The notes beneath the pieces were generated by a model. It made no database searches and was not told the DNA's origin. It saw only the letters and a list, made by a program, of their open reading frames with translations. From positions 1-7,977 of the forward strand of contig CAYXNM010000118.1 in assembly GCA_964466385.1 (NCBI GenBank): a stretch of 7,977 bases of DNA, read 5' to 3'. A program made the position numbers and the translations under genes. This document shows, piece by piece, positions 1 to 5,390 of this stretch. How positions within the stretch are numbered: position 1 is the first letter of the stretch; every line of letters starts with the position of its first letter. The stretch comes from UBA5972 sp964466385 (GTDB lineage: Bacteria; Pseudomonadota; Alphaproteobacteria; Rhodobacterales; Rhodobacteraceae).

Positions 1-919
1 CCTCGACCATGTCCTGCATCTCGGCAATCGACACGATCAGCCGTTCGCGGGTTTCTGCGTCATCAACCATCTCGGCGCGCACTCTCAGCGCGGTCAATGG
101 TGAGCGCAGATCGTGCCCGAGGGCGGCCAGCAGATGCGTGCGGTCGGCGATGAATTTCGTCAGCCGTTGCTGCATGGTGTTGAAGGCGGTCGTCAGGTGC
201 CGCAGCTCGTCGGGGCCCGAGGGCGGGATTTCAGCGACGTCGCCACCGCGGCCCAATTGTTCGGCCGCTGCCGACAGCGCCCGCAGCGGCCCGGTCAACC
301 GTCCCAGAACAAACCACAGGGCCAGCGCGATCAGACCCGCCGACACCGCGAAGGTGGCGGTTTCGGTCCTTGCCCATTGATAAGGCGGATGATGGAACCG
401 TGTGTCAACATTCAGCCAGTCGCCATGCTTCAGGTGGATCGAGATCTGCATCTCGACCGATGCCACCGCCATGTCGGTCATGCTTTGATGCATGCGGTCC
501 ATTGACCCTGACATGCCCGCCATCGGAGGCATGAGATCGCGGATCCGGTGCAGATCGACCCGCACGTCGCGCGGCTCTCCGCCAATCAGCGCGCGGATCC
601 GACCGGCCACCGCATTGCCGACATCGTGGCCGGTGTCAGGGCTGGTGTGATCGGTCGCCGGGTCGGGACCGACGCTGAAACGGACCAGCGGCGAACCGGC
701 GGCCTGCACGATTGCCGGGCGCAGGTCCGGCGGCGCATCATTCAGCAGGAGGGCGACATTGGCGGCCCGACCGACGACTTCCTGGGACAGCGCCGCCTGT
801 ACCGCCAGCCCGCGTTCGTCGACAAAGAGCCACAGGCTCAGCCCTTGCGCGATGGCCAGCGCCGACAGGGTGACCAGCAGCAGGCGCGCCCGCAAGGTCC
901 GGGGCAGCAGAGCGCTCAT
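1..919 (-). CDS. Sensor histidine kinase of an OmpR-type two-component system, 3' end cut by window edge
   Basis: Inner-membrane sensor kinase that would autophosphorylate and pass phosphate to the response regulator encoded just upstream on the same strand. Reading from the ATG at 919, 306 codons are visible. There is a first membrane segment at about residues 11-33, a periplasmic domain at about 34-185, a second membrane segment at about 188-206, a HAMP linker at about 207-260, and then the dimerisation/phosphoacceptor helix with the motif LAALGHDLRSPLTALR, phosphorylated His H269. The catalytic ATPase domain lies outside the window. Its ATG overlaps the regulator's TGA (ATGA at 916-919), so the two are translationally coupled. 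The periplasmic loop carries a Met-rich run at residues 130-150 (Met at 130, 133, 136, 140, 143, 147, 150), and HxxxxxxxxxHH-like histidines follow. This suggests a soft-metal ligand such as Cu(I) or Ag(I), but that is inference. The kinase identity is secure; the signal is not. Confidence 0.95.
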   Translation of the reverse strand, partial: MSALLPRTLRARLLLVTLSALAIAQGLSLWLFVDERGLAVQAALSQEVVGRAANVALLLNDAPPDLRPAIVQAAGSPLVRFSVGPDPATDHTSPDTGHDVGNAVAGRIRALIGGEPRDVRVDLHRIRDLMPPMAGMSGSMDRMHQSMTDMAVASVEMQISIHLKHGDWLNVDTRFHHPPYQWARTETATFAVSAGLIALALWFVLGRLTGPLRALSAAAEQLGRGGDVAEIPPSGPDELRHLTTAFNTMQQRLTKFIADRTHLLAALGHDLRSPLTALRVRAEMVDDAETRERLIVSIAEMQDMVE

Positions 920-1638
920 TTCCGGCGCTCCACATCCGCTGACAGAGCGTAGCCGCCGCCGCGAACGGTGGTGATGATCGCCGGTTTCGAGGGGTCGGCC
1001 TCGATCTTGCGGCGCAGGCGGCTGACCTGATTGTCGATGCTGCGATCAAAAACATGCGCCTCGCGCCCCGAGGTCAGGTCCAGCAGTTGATCGCGGCTGA
1101 GAACGAAGCGCGGGCGCTCCAGAAACACGGTCAGCAGCTTGAATTCCGCACTCGTCAGGTGTTCCAGATGCCCGTCGTCACGGGTCAGGGTCCGCCTGTC
1201 GGTATCAAGCGTCCAGCCGGCAAAACCGATCACGTAACCGCCCAGCGTGCCCGCAGACGGTTCGGGTCGCCCGGACCGGCGTAGGATCGCCTTGATCCGC
1301 GCCAGCAACTCGCGCGGGTTGAACGGCTTGGCGAGATAGTCATCGGCCCCGACCTCCAGCCCGACGATGCGATCGGTTTCCTCGCCCAGCGCGGTCAGCA
1401 ATAGGATCGGCACCGCTCCGTCGCCGCTGAGCCTGCGACAAACCGAAAGCCCATCCTCGCCCGGCATCATGACATCAAGCACGATCAGATCATACCGCCC
1501 GTTGGCCAGCATCCGGTCCATTTCCGGGGCGTCCTTGGCCACACTTGCGCGAAAGCCGTTCTTTTCCAGGTACCGGCTGACAGCATCGCGAATCTCGCGG
1601 TGGTCATCGACGATCAGGATGTGGGGCGGCAGGGTCAT
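916..1638 (-). CDS. OmpR/PhoB-family response regulator
   Basis: DNA-binding transcription regulator, 240 aa, the usual length for this family. The N-terminal receiver domain (about 5-118) has the acidic pair D11/D12, phosphoacceptor D55 in LIVLDVMMPGEDG, T82 and K104 in the KPF motif. The C-terminal winged-helix domain (about 140-238) ends with the typical FDRSIDNQVSRLRRKIE recognition-helix region and the TVRGGGYAL wing. The ATG at 1638 was chosen because the receiver fold begins immediately after it. The frame stays open much further upstream (to about 2088), but that extension has no family similarity and crosses the divergent gene. The upstream AAGGGG sits very close to the ATG, so the ribosome site is only moderate. 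The gene precedes and overlaps the kinase gene and is divergent from the EF-hand gene at 1809, making that promoter region its most likely target. Confidence 0.95.
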   Translation of the reverse strand: MTLPPHILIVDDHREIRDAVSRYLEKNGFRASVAKDAPEMDRMLANGRYDLIVLDVMMPGEDGLSVCRRLSGDGAVPILLLTALGEETDRIVGLEVGADDYLAKPFNPRELLARIKAILRRSGRPEPSAGTLGGYVIGFAGWTLDTDRRTLTRDDGHLEHLTSAEFKLLTVFLERPRFVLSRDQLLDLTSGREAHVFDRSIDNQVSRLRRKIEADPSKPAIITTVRGGGYALSADVERRK

Positions 1639-1709
1639 ACCCCTTGATAGCGATTGCCGCACAGGGGGGCGACGGAAAATTGTCGCAGAACGTAACAGGG
1701 CTGTCCCCT

Positions 1710-1727
1710 GATACAAACCGATACAAA
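1710..1727 (+). promoter_or_regulatory. Tandem direct repeat, candidate response-regulator operator
   Basis: GATACAAA occurs at 1710-1717 and again, identically, at 1720-1727, a centre-to-centre period of 10 bases, one helical turn. OmpR/PhoB-family regulators bind as head-to-tail dimers to direct repeats with a 10-11 bp period. This fits the response regulator encoded next door at 916-1638. Binding is inferred from geometry and position; no consensus for this particular regulator is known to me. Confidence 0.5.
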
Positions 1728-1774
1728 ACGGCCCCCTCGGCGGGATTGTTCCGCGACAGGTGCACGCCATATCG

Positions 1775-1788
1775 GTTTCAGATGAAAC
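1775..1788. repeat. Perfect inverted repeat upstream of the EF-hand gene
   Basis: GTTTCA (1775-1780) and TGAAAC (1783-1788) are exact reverse complements around a GA centre, ending 10 bases before the ribosome site of the 1809 gene. It could be a second operator or the foot of a leader-mRNA stem. The 2-nt centre is too small for a good hairpin, so a dimeric protein site is more likely if it is functional. Confidence 0.4.
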
Positions 1789-1808
1789 GGCAAACATGAG
1801 GTGCTGAA

Positions 1809-2357
1809 ATGGAACGGAAAACAAAAATAACCCTGGCTGTGGTCGCGGCGGTTGCCTTGGGTGGCGCGGTTGCAATCCCGGTATTGGCGCACGGAACCGG
1901 CAACGGGATGTGGCGCCAGATGTCAGGCGAAAGCCATATGCAAGGTGGCGACATGATGCAGGGTGCGGGCGAAATGGGTAACCACGCGGGGATGATGCAA
2001 ATGATGATGCAGATGCACGGAAACGAGGGCGGCATGATGGACGCGCAGTTCTCGGCTTTTGACGCTGACGGCGACGGCACCGTGACACCCGAGGAACTGA
2101 GCGCCGGGTTGCAAGACAGGCTCAAGCAATATGATGCCGATGGCAACGGAACATTGTCGCTGGACGAGTACGCCAGCCTTTTCGCCGACGAATCCCGCCC
2201 CCGCATGGTCGACCGTTTCCAGGCCTTTGACGAGGATGGCAACGGTCAGGTCACCGCGGACGAATTCCAAAAACCAGCCGAGCGGTTCCAGCATATGCAG
2301 GATGCATTCCATGGTACCAAGTCAGAAACCAATGGCGGCATGATGGATGAAGGCTGA
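1809..2357 (+). CDS. Exported Met/His-rich protein with three EF-hand calcium-binding loops
   Basis: Predicted periplasmic metal-binding protein, 182 aa. A Sec signal peptide occupies residues 1-27 (KTK, hydrophobic core, cleavage after PVLA). Residues 28-77 form a low-complexity segment with 14 Met and 4 His among 50 residues, a pattern seen in copper/silver-binding periplasmic proteins. Three canonical 12-residue EF-hand loops follow: DADGDGTVTPEE (85-96), DADGNGTLSLDE (109-120) and DEDGNGQVTADE (141-152), each with Asp at positions 1, 3 and 5 or Asn at 5, and Glu at 12. The tail is again Met-rich (GGMMDEG). The start is supported by GAGG at 1798-1801, seven bases upstream. It is the first gene of the divergent operon facing the two-component system. 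EF-hand identity is strong; the combination of a soft-metal segment with hard-metal (Ca) loops is unusual, and its function is not known to me. Confidence 0.9.
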   Translation: MERKTKITLAVVAAVALGGAVAIPVLAHGTGNGMWRQMSGESHMQGGDMMQGAGEMGNHAGMMQMMMQMHGNEGGMMDAQFSAFDADGDGTVTPEELSAGLQDRLKQYDADGNGTLSLDEYASLFADESRPRMVDRFQAFDEDGNGQVTADEFQKPAERFQHMQDAFHGTKSETNGGMMDEG

Positions 2358-2367
2358 CCCCGCGAAA

Positions 2368-2390
2368 GGGGCCGGCACGCGTCCGGTCCC
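2368..2390 (+). other. GC-rich intercistronic hairpin
   Basis: GGGGCCGG (2368-2375) pairs over all eight positions, with one G-U, with CCGGTCCC (2383-2390) around a 7-nt loop. It begins 11 bases after the EF-hand stop codon and ends before the ribosome site of the next small gene. No T-run follows, so it is unlikely to be a full intrinsic terminator. An RNA-processing, mRNA-stabilising or partial-attenuation element between the first and second cistron is more plausible. A competing short stem CCCC/GGGG (2358-2371) shares its left arm. Confidence 0.5.
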
Positions 2391-2418
2391 TAAACCACTT
2401 TGATGGGAGAACACGGAC

Positions 2419-2544
2419 ATGATGGGAAGCGAAACAATGGGATACGGCATGATGGGCGGCCTTGGCGGCGGCGTGATGATGCTCCTGATCCTGGTCACCC
2501 TCGGCCTCGCGATCGCGGCGCTGATCAAATATCTCAGAAAATGA
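2419..2544 (+). CDS. Small Met-rich single-span membrane protein (41 aa), unknown function
   Basis: A 41-codon gene, below common gene-finder cut-offs. A strong ribosome site, GGGAGA (2405-2410), lies eight bases before the ATG at 2419, and the stop TGA (2542-2544) abuts the ribosome site of the DUF302 gene. The protein starts with a Met/Gly-rich segment (MMGSETMGYGMMGGLGGG, seven Met in the first 21 residues counting the next pair). It continues as one hydrophobic helix at about residues 19-37 and ends with a basic tail, KYLRK, which predicts N-out/C-in topology with the methionines on the periplasmic side. The Met pattern matches that of the protein encoded upstream and of the kinase sensor loop, suggesting a shared metal ligand. 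I do not recognise a named family. Confidence 0.75.
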   Translation: MMGSETMGYGMMGGLGGGVMMLLILVTLGLAIAALIKYLRK

Positions 2545-2557
2545 AGAGGCGTTACAC

Positions 2558-2944
2558 ATGGGCTACACGATAGACAGGCTGATCACCGGGTGCGATATGG
2601 ACACGGTCGATGCGCGAACACGCAAGGCGCTTGCGGACAAGGGGTTTGGCGTTCTGACTGAAATCGACGTCAAAGCCACGCTCAAGAAAAAGATCGGGGC
2701 CGAGGTTGATCCCTATCGCATCCTCGGCGCGTGCAATCCGACCATGGCGCATCAGGCAATGGGACTGGAGCCAAAGGTCGGGGCCATGCTGCCCTGCAAC
2801 GTGGTTTTACGCGCCGTTGAAGGCGGGGTCGAGGTCAGCGCCATCAACCCGGCTGCGTCAATGGCGGCGATTGACAACGATGCGCTCAAAAGCGTTGCTG
2901 GCGAAGTGCGCGCACTGCTGGAAGAGGTCGTTCGCGCGGTGTGA
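2558..2944 (+). CDS. DUF302 domain protein
   Basis: A 128-aa cytoplasmic protein without a signal peptide. The DUF302 core is seen at about residues 28-100: FGVLTEIDVKATLKKKIG, then YRILGACNPTMAHQA, then the GAMLPCNVVL strand. The family pattern (iDv..., CNP..A, LPC) is well kept, with C59 and C80 at the two conserved cysteine positions, plus an extra C12. DUF302 is a small dimeric fold of unsettled function often found near metal or redox genes. The ribosome site AAGAGG (2544-2549), eight bases before the ATG, begins at the last base of the preceding stop codon, so this is the third gene of one operon. The paired conserved cysteines would allow metal or redox chemistry, but that is speculation. 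The usual complete length for a single-domain member is about 125-160 aa, so it looks intact. Confidence 0.88.
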   Translation: MGYTIDRLITGCDMDTVDARTRKALADKGFGVLTEIDVKATLKKKIGAEVDPYRILGACNPTMAHQAMGLEPKVGAMLPCNVVLRAVEGGVEVSAINPAASMAAIDNDALKSVAGEVRALLEEVVRAV

Positions 2945-3016
2945 TGCGGTGCGAGCAGGCAGGGTCGGCAACGGTCCGTCGGCGGGAATTGATGCAAATC
3001 CGAAAGGAAAAATGTG

Positions 3017-4252
3017 ATGCGGTCAAAAGGTATGGCCAAGCTGGGTTTTTATGCCTTGTTCTCGCTCTTGAGCGCATTCGCCGTATCAATGACCGCGTCA
3101 GGTTCCGCGGCCCAAACCGGGCCGAGCGACGGCATTCCGGCCATCAATGGGCTAACCGTCGATCCGGCGTCCGACGGGGCAGAGGCGCGCGCACTTCTGC
3201 TGGCAACGCAATATGGTTTGTTGCGGGCTTCGCCTGATGGAATGTCTACCGTTGTGGGCAATCTTCAGGCGACCGTCATCGGTTTGGCGGCGGTCCCCGG
3301 CGTGCCAGACGGCCTGATCGCCAGCGGTTTTGACAAGGACAAACAACCGACCGGCGTTTTGAAATCCATCGACGGGGGCAAAAGCTGGAAACAGGTTAGC
3401 GACCGCAAGCTGGCTTTGACGGGCTTTGCGTTTGCAAATGATGCAAAACGTCTGGTTGCCATTGGGAAAACCGTAGAGACCAGCGCGGATGGCGGCAAGA
3501 CCTGGCGGGTTTTGGACTCGGCACCCGCGCAGGTTTTTTCCGTTGCATTGGCGTCGGACGACAGAAACACCCTTTTTGCCGCGACGATGGGCGGATTGAT
3601 GCAAAGCGAAGATAACGGCCAGAGCTGGAAAAAGGCCTATGAAAGTGACCAACCGGCAACCCTTGTCGCGTCTCTGGGCGATGGTCGTTTGGTTGCGTTC
3701 ATTTATGGTGTGGGGTTGATTGAAAGAAACACGACGACCCCTGGATGGCACGTTCTGGCCGATGGTTTTCAGGATCGTTACCTGCTCAATCTGGTTGCTG
3801 ATCCGTCAAATCCGGATATCCTTTTTGCCACCGCCGACACGGCCGCGATCCTGACCAGCCGCGATGGGGGCAAGTCGTGGATCAGTTACGAGGGCAGCGA
3901 CAAACGCACGCCCACGCGCGTCGCGGCGGGCAAGACCCTGTTTCAGGACAACTGTCAGGTCTGCCATGGCGTCAAGGGCATTGGCGAAGACCCCGCGAAC
4001 CCCGGCGCAAAGGACGAATTCGGCTTCAAGGCCCCGGCGCTCAACAACGATGCGCACGCCTGGCACCATTCCGACGCAAACCTGAGCGCGACCATCCACA
4101 AAGGCTCGCCGCGCAACGAGCGCATGATCGCCTGGCAGGAGGTGCTGTCGGATGACGAGATCGACAGCATCCTCGTTTACCTGAAAAGCCTCTGGAACCT
4201 GCGCAGCATCGCCTGTCAGGGCGGGCGGCACATGACCTGCATGGGGAATTGA
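3017..4252 (+). CDS. Exported Asp-box (BNR) repeat protein fused to a C-terminal cytochrome c domain
   Basis: 411-aa predicted periplasmic haem protein. I chose the ATG at 3017 over the overlapping GTG at 3014 because AAGGA (3004-3008) is eight bases upstream. The signal peptide covers about residues 1-35, with probable cleavage after GSAA. The middle is a beta-propeller-like region with four Asp-box motifs, SIDGGKSW (117-124), SADGGKTW (156-163), SEDNGQSW (197-204) and SRDGGKSW (281-288), so it may be mis-annotated as a sialidase. No sialidase catalytic set is evident to me. After about residue 295 comes a class I cytochrome c domain: haem site CQVCH (C313, C316, H317), probable axial Met M370 in ERMIAW, and a C-terminal helix, DDEIDSILVYLKSLW. 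The tail adds two cysteines. It is the last gene before a terminator-like hairpin. A role in periplasmic electron transfer or as a scaffold for an oxidase is inferred. Confidence 0.88.
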   Translation: MRSKGMAKLGFYALFSLLSAFAVSMTASGSAAQTGPSDGIPAINGLTVDPASDGAEARALLLATQYGLLRASPDGMSTVVGNLQATVIGLAAVPGVPDGLIASGFDKDKQPTGVLKSIDGGKSWKQVSDRKLALTGFAFANDAKRLVAIGKTVETSADGGKTWRVLDSAPAQVFSVALASDDRNTLFAATMGGLMQSEDNGQSWKKAYESDQPATLVASLGDGRLVAFIYGVGLIERNTTTPGWHVLADGFQDRYLLNLVADPSNPDILFATADTAAILTSRDGGKSWISYEGSDKRTPTRVAAGKTLFQDNCQVCHGVKGIGEDPANPGAKDEFGFKAPALNNDAHAWHHSDANLSATIHKGSPRNERMIAWQEVLSDDEIDSILVYLKSLWNLRSIACQGGRHMTCMGN

Positions 4253-4273
4253 GGGCTGGGGTCAGGATCCATT

Positions 4274-4309
4274 AATCCGGCGCGCGGCAATGGTCGGATT
4301 TTCCCTTTT
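4274..4309 (+). terminator. Candidate rho-independent terminator after the BNR-cytochrome gene
   Basis: AATCCG (4274-4279) pairs exactly with CGGATT (4295-4300) around a 15-nt GC-rich loop and runs into a T-rich stretch, TTTTCCCTTTT (4299-4309). It lies 22 bases after the stop at 4252 and would end the 1809-4252 transcript. The stem is short and the loop long, so efficiency may be low. Confidence 0.4.
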
Positions 4310-4365
4310 GTGAGCGCGCGAACAGGGTGCTGAGTGCCCTCACAAATCCGTGATCACGTAATCGC

Positions 4366-4387
4366 TTGACCTTCCCCTGCTGGAAGG
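4366..4387 (+). promoter_or_regulatory. CueR/HmrR-like operator overlapping a -35 element
   Basis: TTGACC (4366-4371) overlaps the left arm of the inverted repeat CCTTCC-CCTGCT-GGAAGG (4370-4387). Copper-responsive MerR-family regulators (CueR, and HmrR in alphaproteobacteria) bind ACCTTCC-n7-GGAAGGT sites placed in the spacer directly after a TTGACC-like -35. This site matches both arms and the position of the -35, but its centre is 6 rather than 7 nt, and the right outer base is A instead of T. I see no good -10 at the expected place (the sequence there reads GCAAAA), so it may be a decayed or altered promoter. It faces the transpeptidase remnant and cytochrome gene downstream. Confidence 0.55.
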
Positions 4388-4404
4388 ATGCAAAAGCAAC
4401 CCCG

Positions 4405-4421
4405 GGCGACGGTTTGTCGCC
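4405..4421 (+). other. Short perfect stem-loop in the leader before the transpeptidase remnant
   Basis: GGCGAC (4405-4410) and GTCGCC (4416-4421) are exact reverse complements around the loop GGTTT. It lies between the CueR-like box and the ATG at 4447, so it would be in the 5' leader of any transcript from that box. No T-run follows. Its role is unknown; attenuation or mRNA stability are possibilities. Confidence 0.35.
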
Positions 4422-4446
4422 TGACTTGATTCTCAGAAAGTGATCG

Positions 4447-4881
4447 ATGGCGCGAAAAGATACCGCAACCGACCGCCGGCAAATGTTGCTGGGTGGCGTT
4501 GGACTGTCGGCTTCGCCACGGGCAGCCCTGGCTGTGACGCGCACCGAAAGCACGTTGTCCGAACCGGCACGCTGCAACATTTCGTCCTTTTCTTCACACA
4601 AAGGTCAGGATTGTTTCGACACCGTCAGGCACGGTGCGATCCTTGCGGATACACGGTCGCGTTTTCTGATGTTCCGGTCCGAAGGCGAAAAGACAACCCG
4701 CGTCTACCCCACGTCCGTTCCCCTGACCGAAGAACTGACCCGACGCGGGCGCAAATCACCAAACGGCTGCACCGGCCTTTATAACAATCAAATCGCACTA
4801 TTATGGAAGAAACATGACCAGACTTCAGATATTGGCAATCGTGGCGTTCCTGATCGTCGGAGCGGCGGCGGCCTACTTTAA
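4447..4881 (+). pseudogene. Internally deleted Tat-type L,D-transpeptidase (YkuD family) remnant
   Basis: An open frame of 144 codons whose two ends look like one YkuD-type L,D-transpeptidase of the alphaproteobacterial kind, with its middle missing. Residues 1-30 are a twin-arginine-like signal (DRRQMLLGG). Residues 60-102 resemble the start of the catalytic fold (HGAILADTRSRFLMF, YPTSVPLTEELTRRGR). Directly after R102 comes the active-site segment KSPNGCTGLYN, with the catalytic-type C108. In intact relatives roughly 60-80 residues, including the HG-containing His motif, lie between these parts. No catalytic His remains, so activity is very unlikely. After about residue 120 the frame runs through the ribosome site and first 68 bases of the cytochrome gene, so the true C-terminus is also lost. 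Assignment rests on recalled family sequence, not a search. The alternative is a short unrelated secreted protein. Confidence 0.6.
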
Positions 4882-5272
4882 TTCCGTGCCTTCCTCGACC
4901 CGTCCGACGCATGTCAGCACCCCCCCGGACATGTCGGGCCTTCAGCCGGGCGATCCGATCGTGTCGGTTATCCTGCCGGAAAATCTCAGCGAAAAAGCGG
5001 TCATGGGCAAGCGGGCCTTTGATGCGGTTTGCGCGGCCTGTCACGGTGAAAACACCGCCGGTGTCATGGGGGCCGGCCCGACATTCGTCAGCCGCATTTA
5101 TGAAACCACCCACCACGGAGACGCGTCATTCCTGAGCGCGGCTGCCAATGGCGTGACGGCCCATCACTGGCCGTTCGGCAACATGCCGCCTCAAAAAGGC
5201 CTGACCAAGAACGATCTGGGCAATATCGTTGCTTACGTGCGCGAAATACAGCGCGCCAACGGCATCAACTAA
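4814..5272 (+). CDS. Membrane-anchored or exported monohaem cytochrome c
   Basis: 152-aa class I cytochrome c. The N-terminus has one hydrophobic segment (about residues 5-22: LAIVAFLIVGAAAAY) without an obvious cleavage box, so it may remain as an anchor with the haem domain in the periplasm. The haem site is CAACH (C73, C76, H77). The probable axial methionine is M124 in FGNMPPQKGL, followed by the C-terminal helix, LGNIVAYVREIQRANGI. The MPP...VAYVR..Q..NGI ending is common in small Rhodobacterales cytochromes. GGAAG at 4805-4809, four bases before the ATG, serves as ribosome site and lies inside the transpeptidase remnant, so both share a transcript. Transcription from the CueR-like box at 4366 is possible. 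It would shuttle electrons to or from a periplasmic oxidase or reductase not seen in this window. Confidence 0.93.
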   Translation: MTRLQILAIVAFLIVGAAAAYFNSVPSSTRPTHVSTPPDMSGLQPGDPIVSVILPENLSEKAVMGKRAFDAVCAACHGENTAGVMGAGPTFVSRIYETTHHGDASFLSAAANGVTAHHWPFGNMPPQKGLTKNDLGNIVAYVREIQRANGIN

Positions 5273-5354
5273 TACCGTGCACCTGCAATCTGAACCAGTT
5301 GTCCGGCAAAACGGCGACACCTGACACGCGCACGATCCCTTCAAACGATTGTGA

Positions 5355-5382
5355 TTGTGCCGAGCGCGGCCAACGCTGTATT
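5355..5382 (+). promoter_or_regulatory. Possible promoter giving a leaderless mRNA for the small Cys-rich protein
   Basis: TTGTGC (5355-5360), 16 bases, then TGTATT (5377-5382) resemble -35 and -10 elements. The -10 would end eight bases before the ATG at 5391, so transcription would begin at or next to the start codon. This would explain the absence of any purine-rich ribosome site there. Both hexamers are imperfect, so this is tentative. Confidence 0.25.
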
Positions 5383-5390
5383 GGTACACC

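Larger units (their letters stand above)
1639..1808. promoter_or_regulatory. Divergent intergenic region between the two-component system and the EF-hand operon
   Basis: These 170 bases separate two outward-facing transcription units and must contain both start regions. They include the tandem GATACAAA repeat (1710-1727) and the inverted repeat at 1775-1788. A weak sigma70-like candidate on the plus strand is TTGTTC (1746-1751), 17 bases, then ATATCG (1769-1774). This would put the tandem repeat just upstream of the -35, as for an activated promoter. The -10 match is poor, so the promoter itself is a suggestion only. A clear ribosome site, GAGGTG at 1798-1803, serves the ATG at 1809. Confidence 0.6.

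Noticed and set aside
1639..2088. Extension of the response regulator to about 390 aa
   Set aside because: The receiver domain begins right after the ATG at 1638; the upstream part has no family likeness and is antisense to the EF-hand gene and the divergent promoter.
3806..4231. Minus-strand 141-aa open frame opposite the cytochrome domain
   Set aside because: Antisense shadow of a well-supported haem domain with no ribosome site or motif.
3017..4252. Sialidase function suggested by Asp-box motifs
   Set aside because: Asp-boxes are structural turns found in many propeller proteins; no sialidase catalytic set is evident, and the protein ends in a cytochrome c domain.
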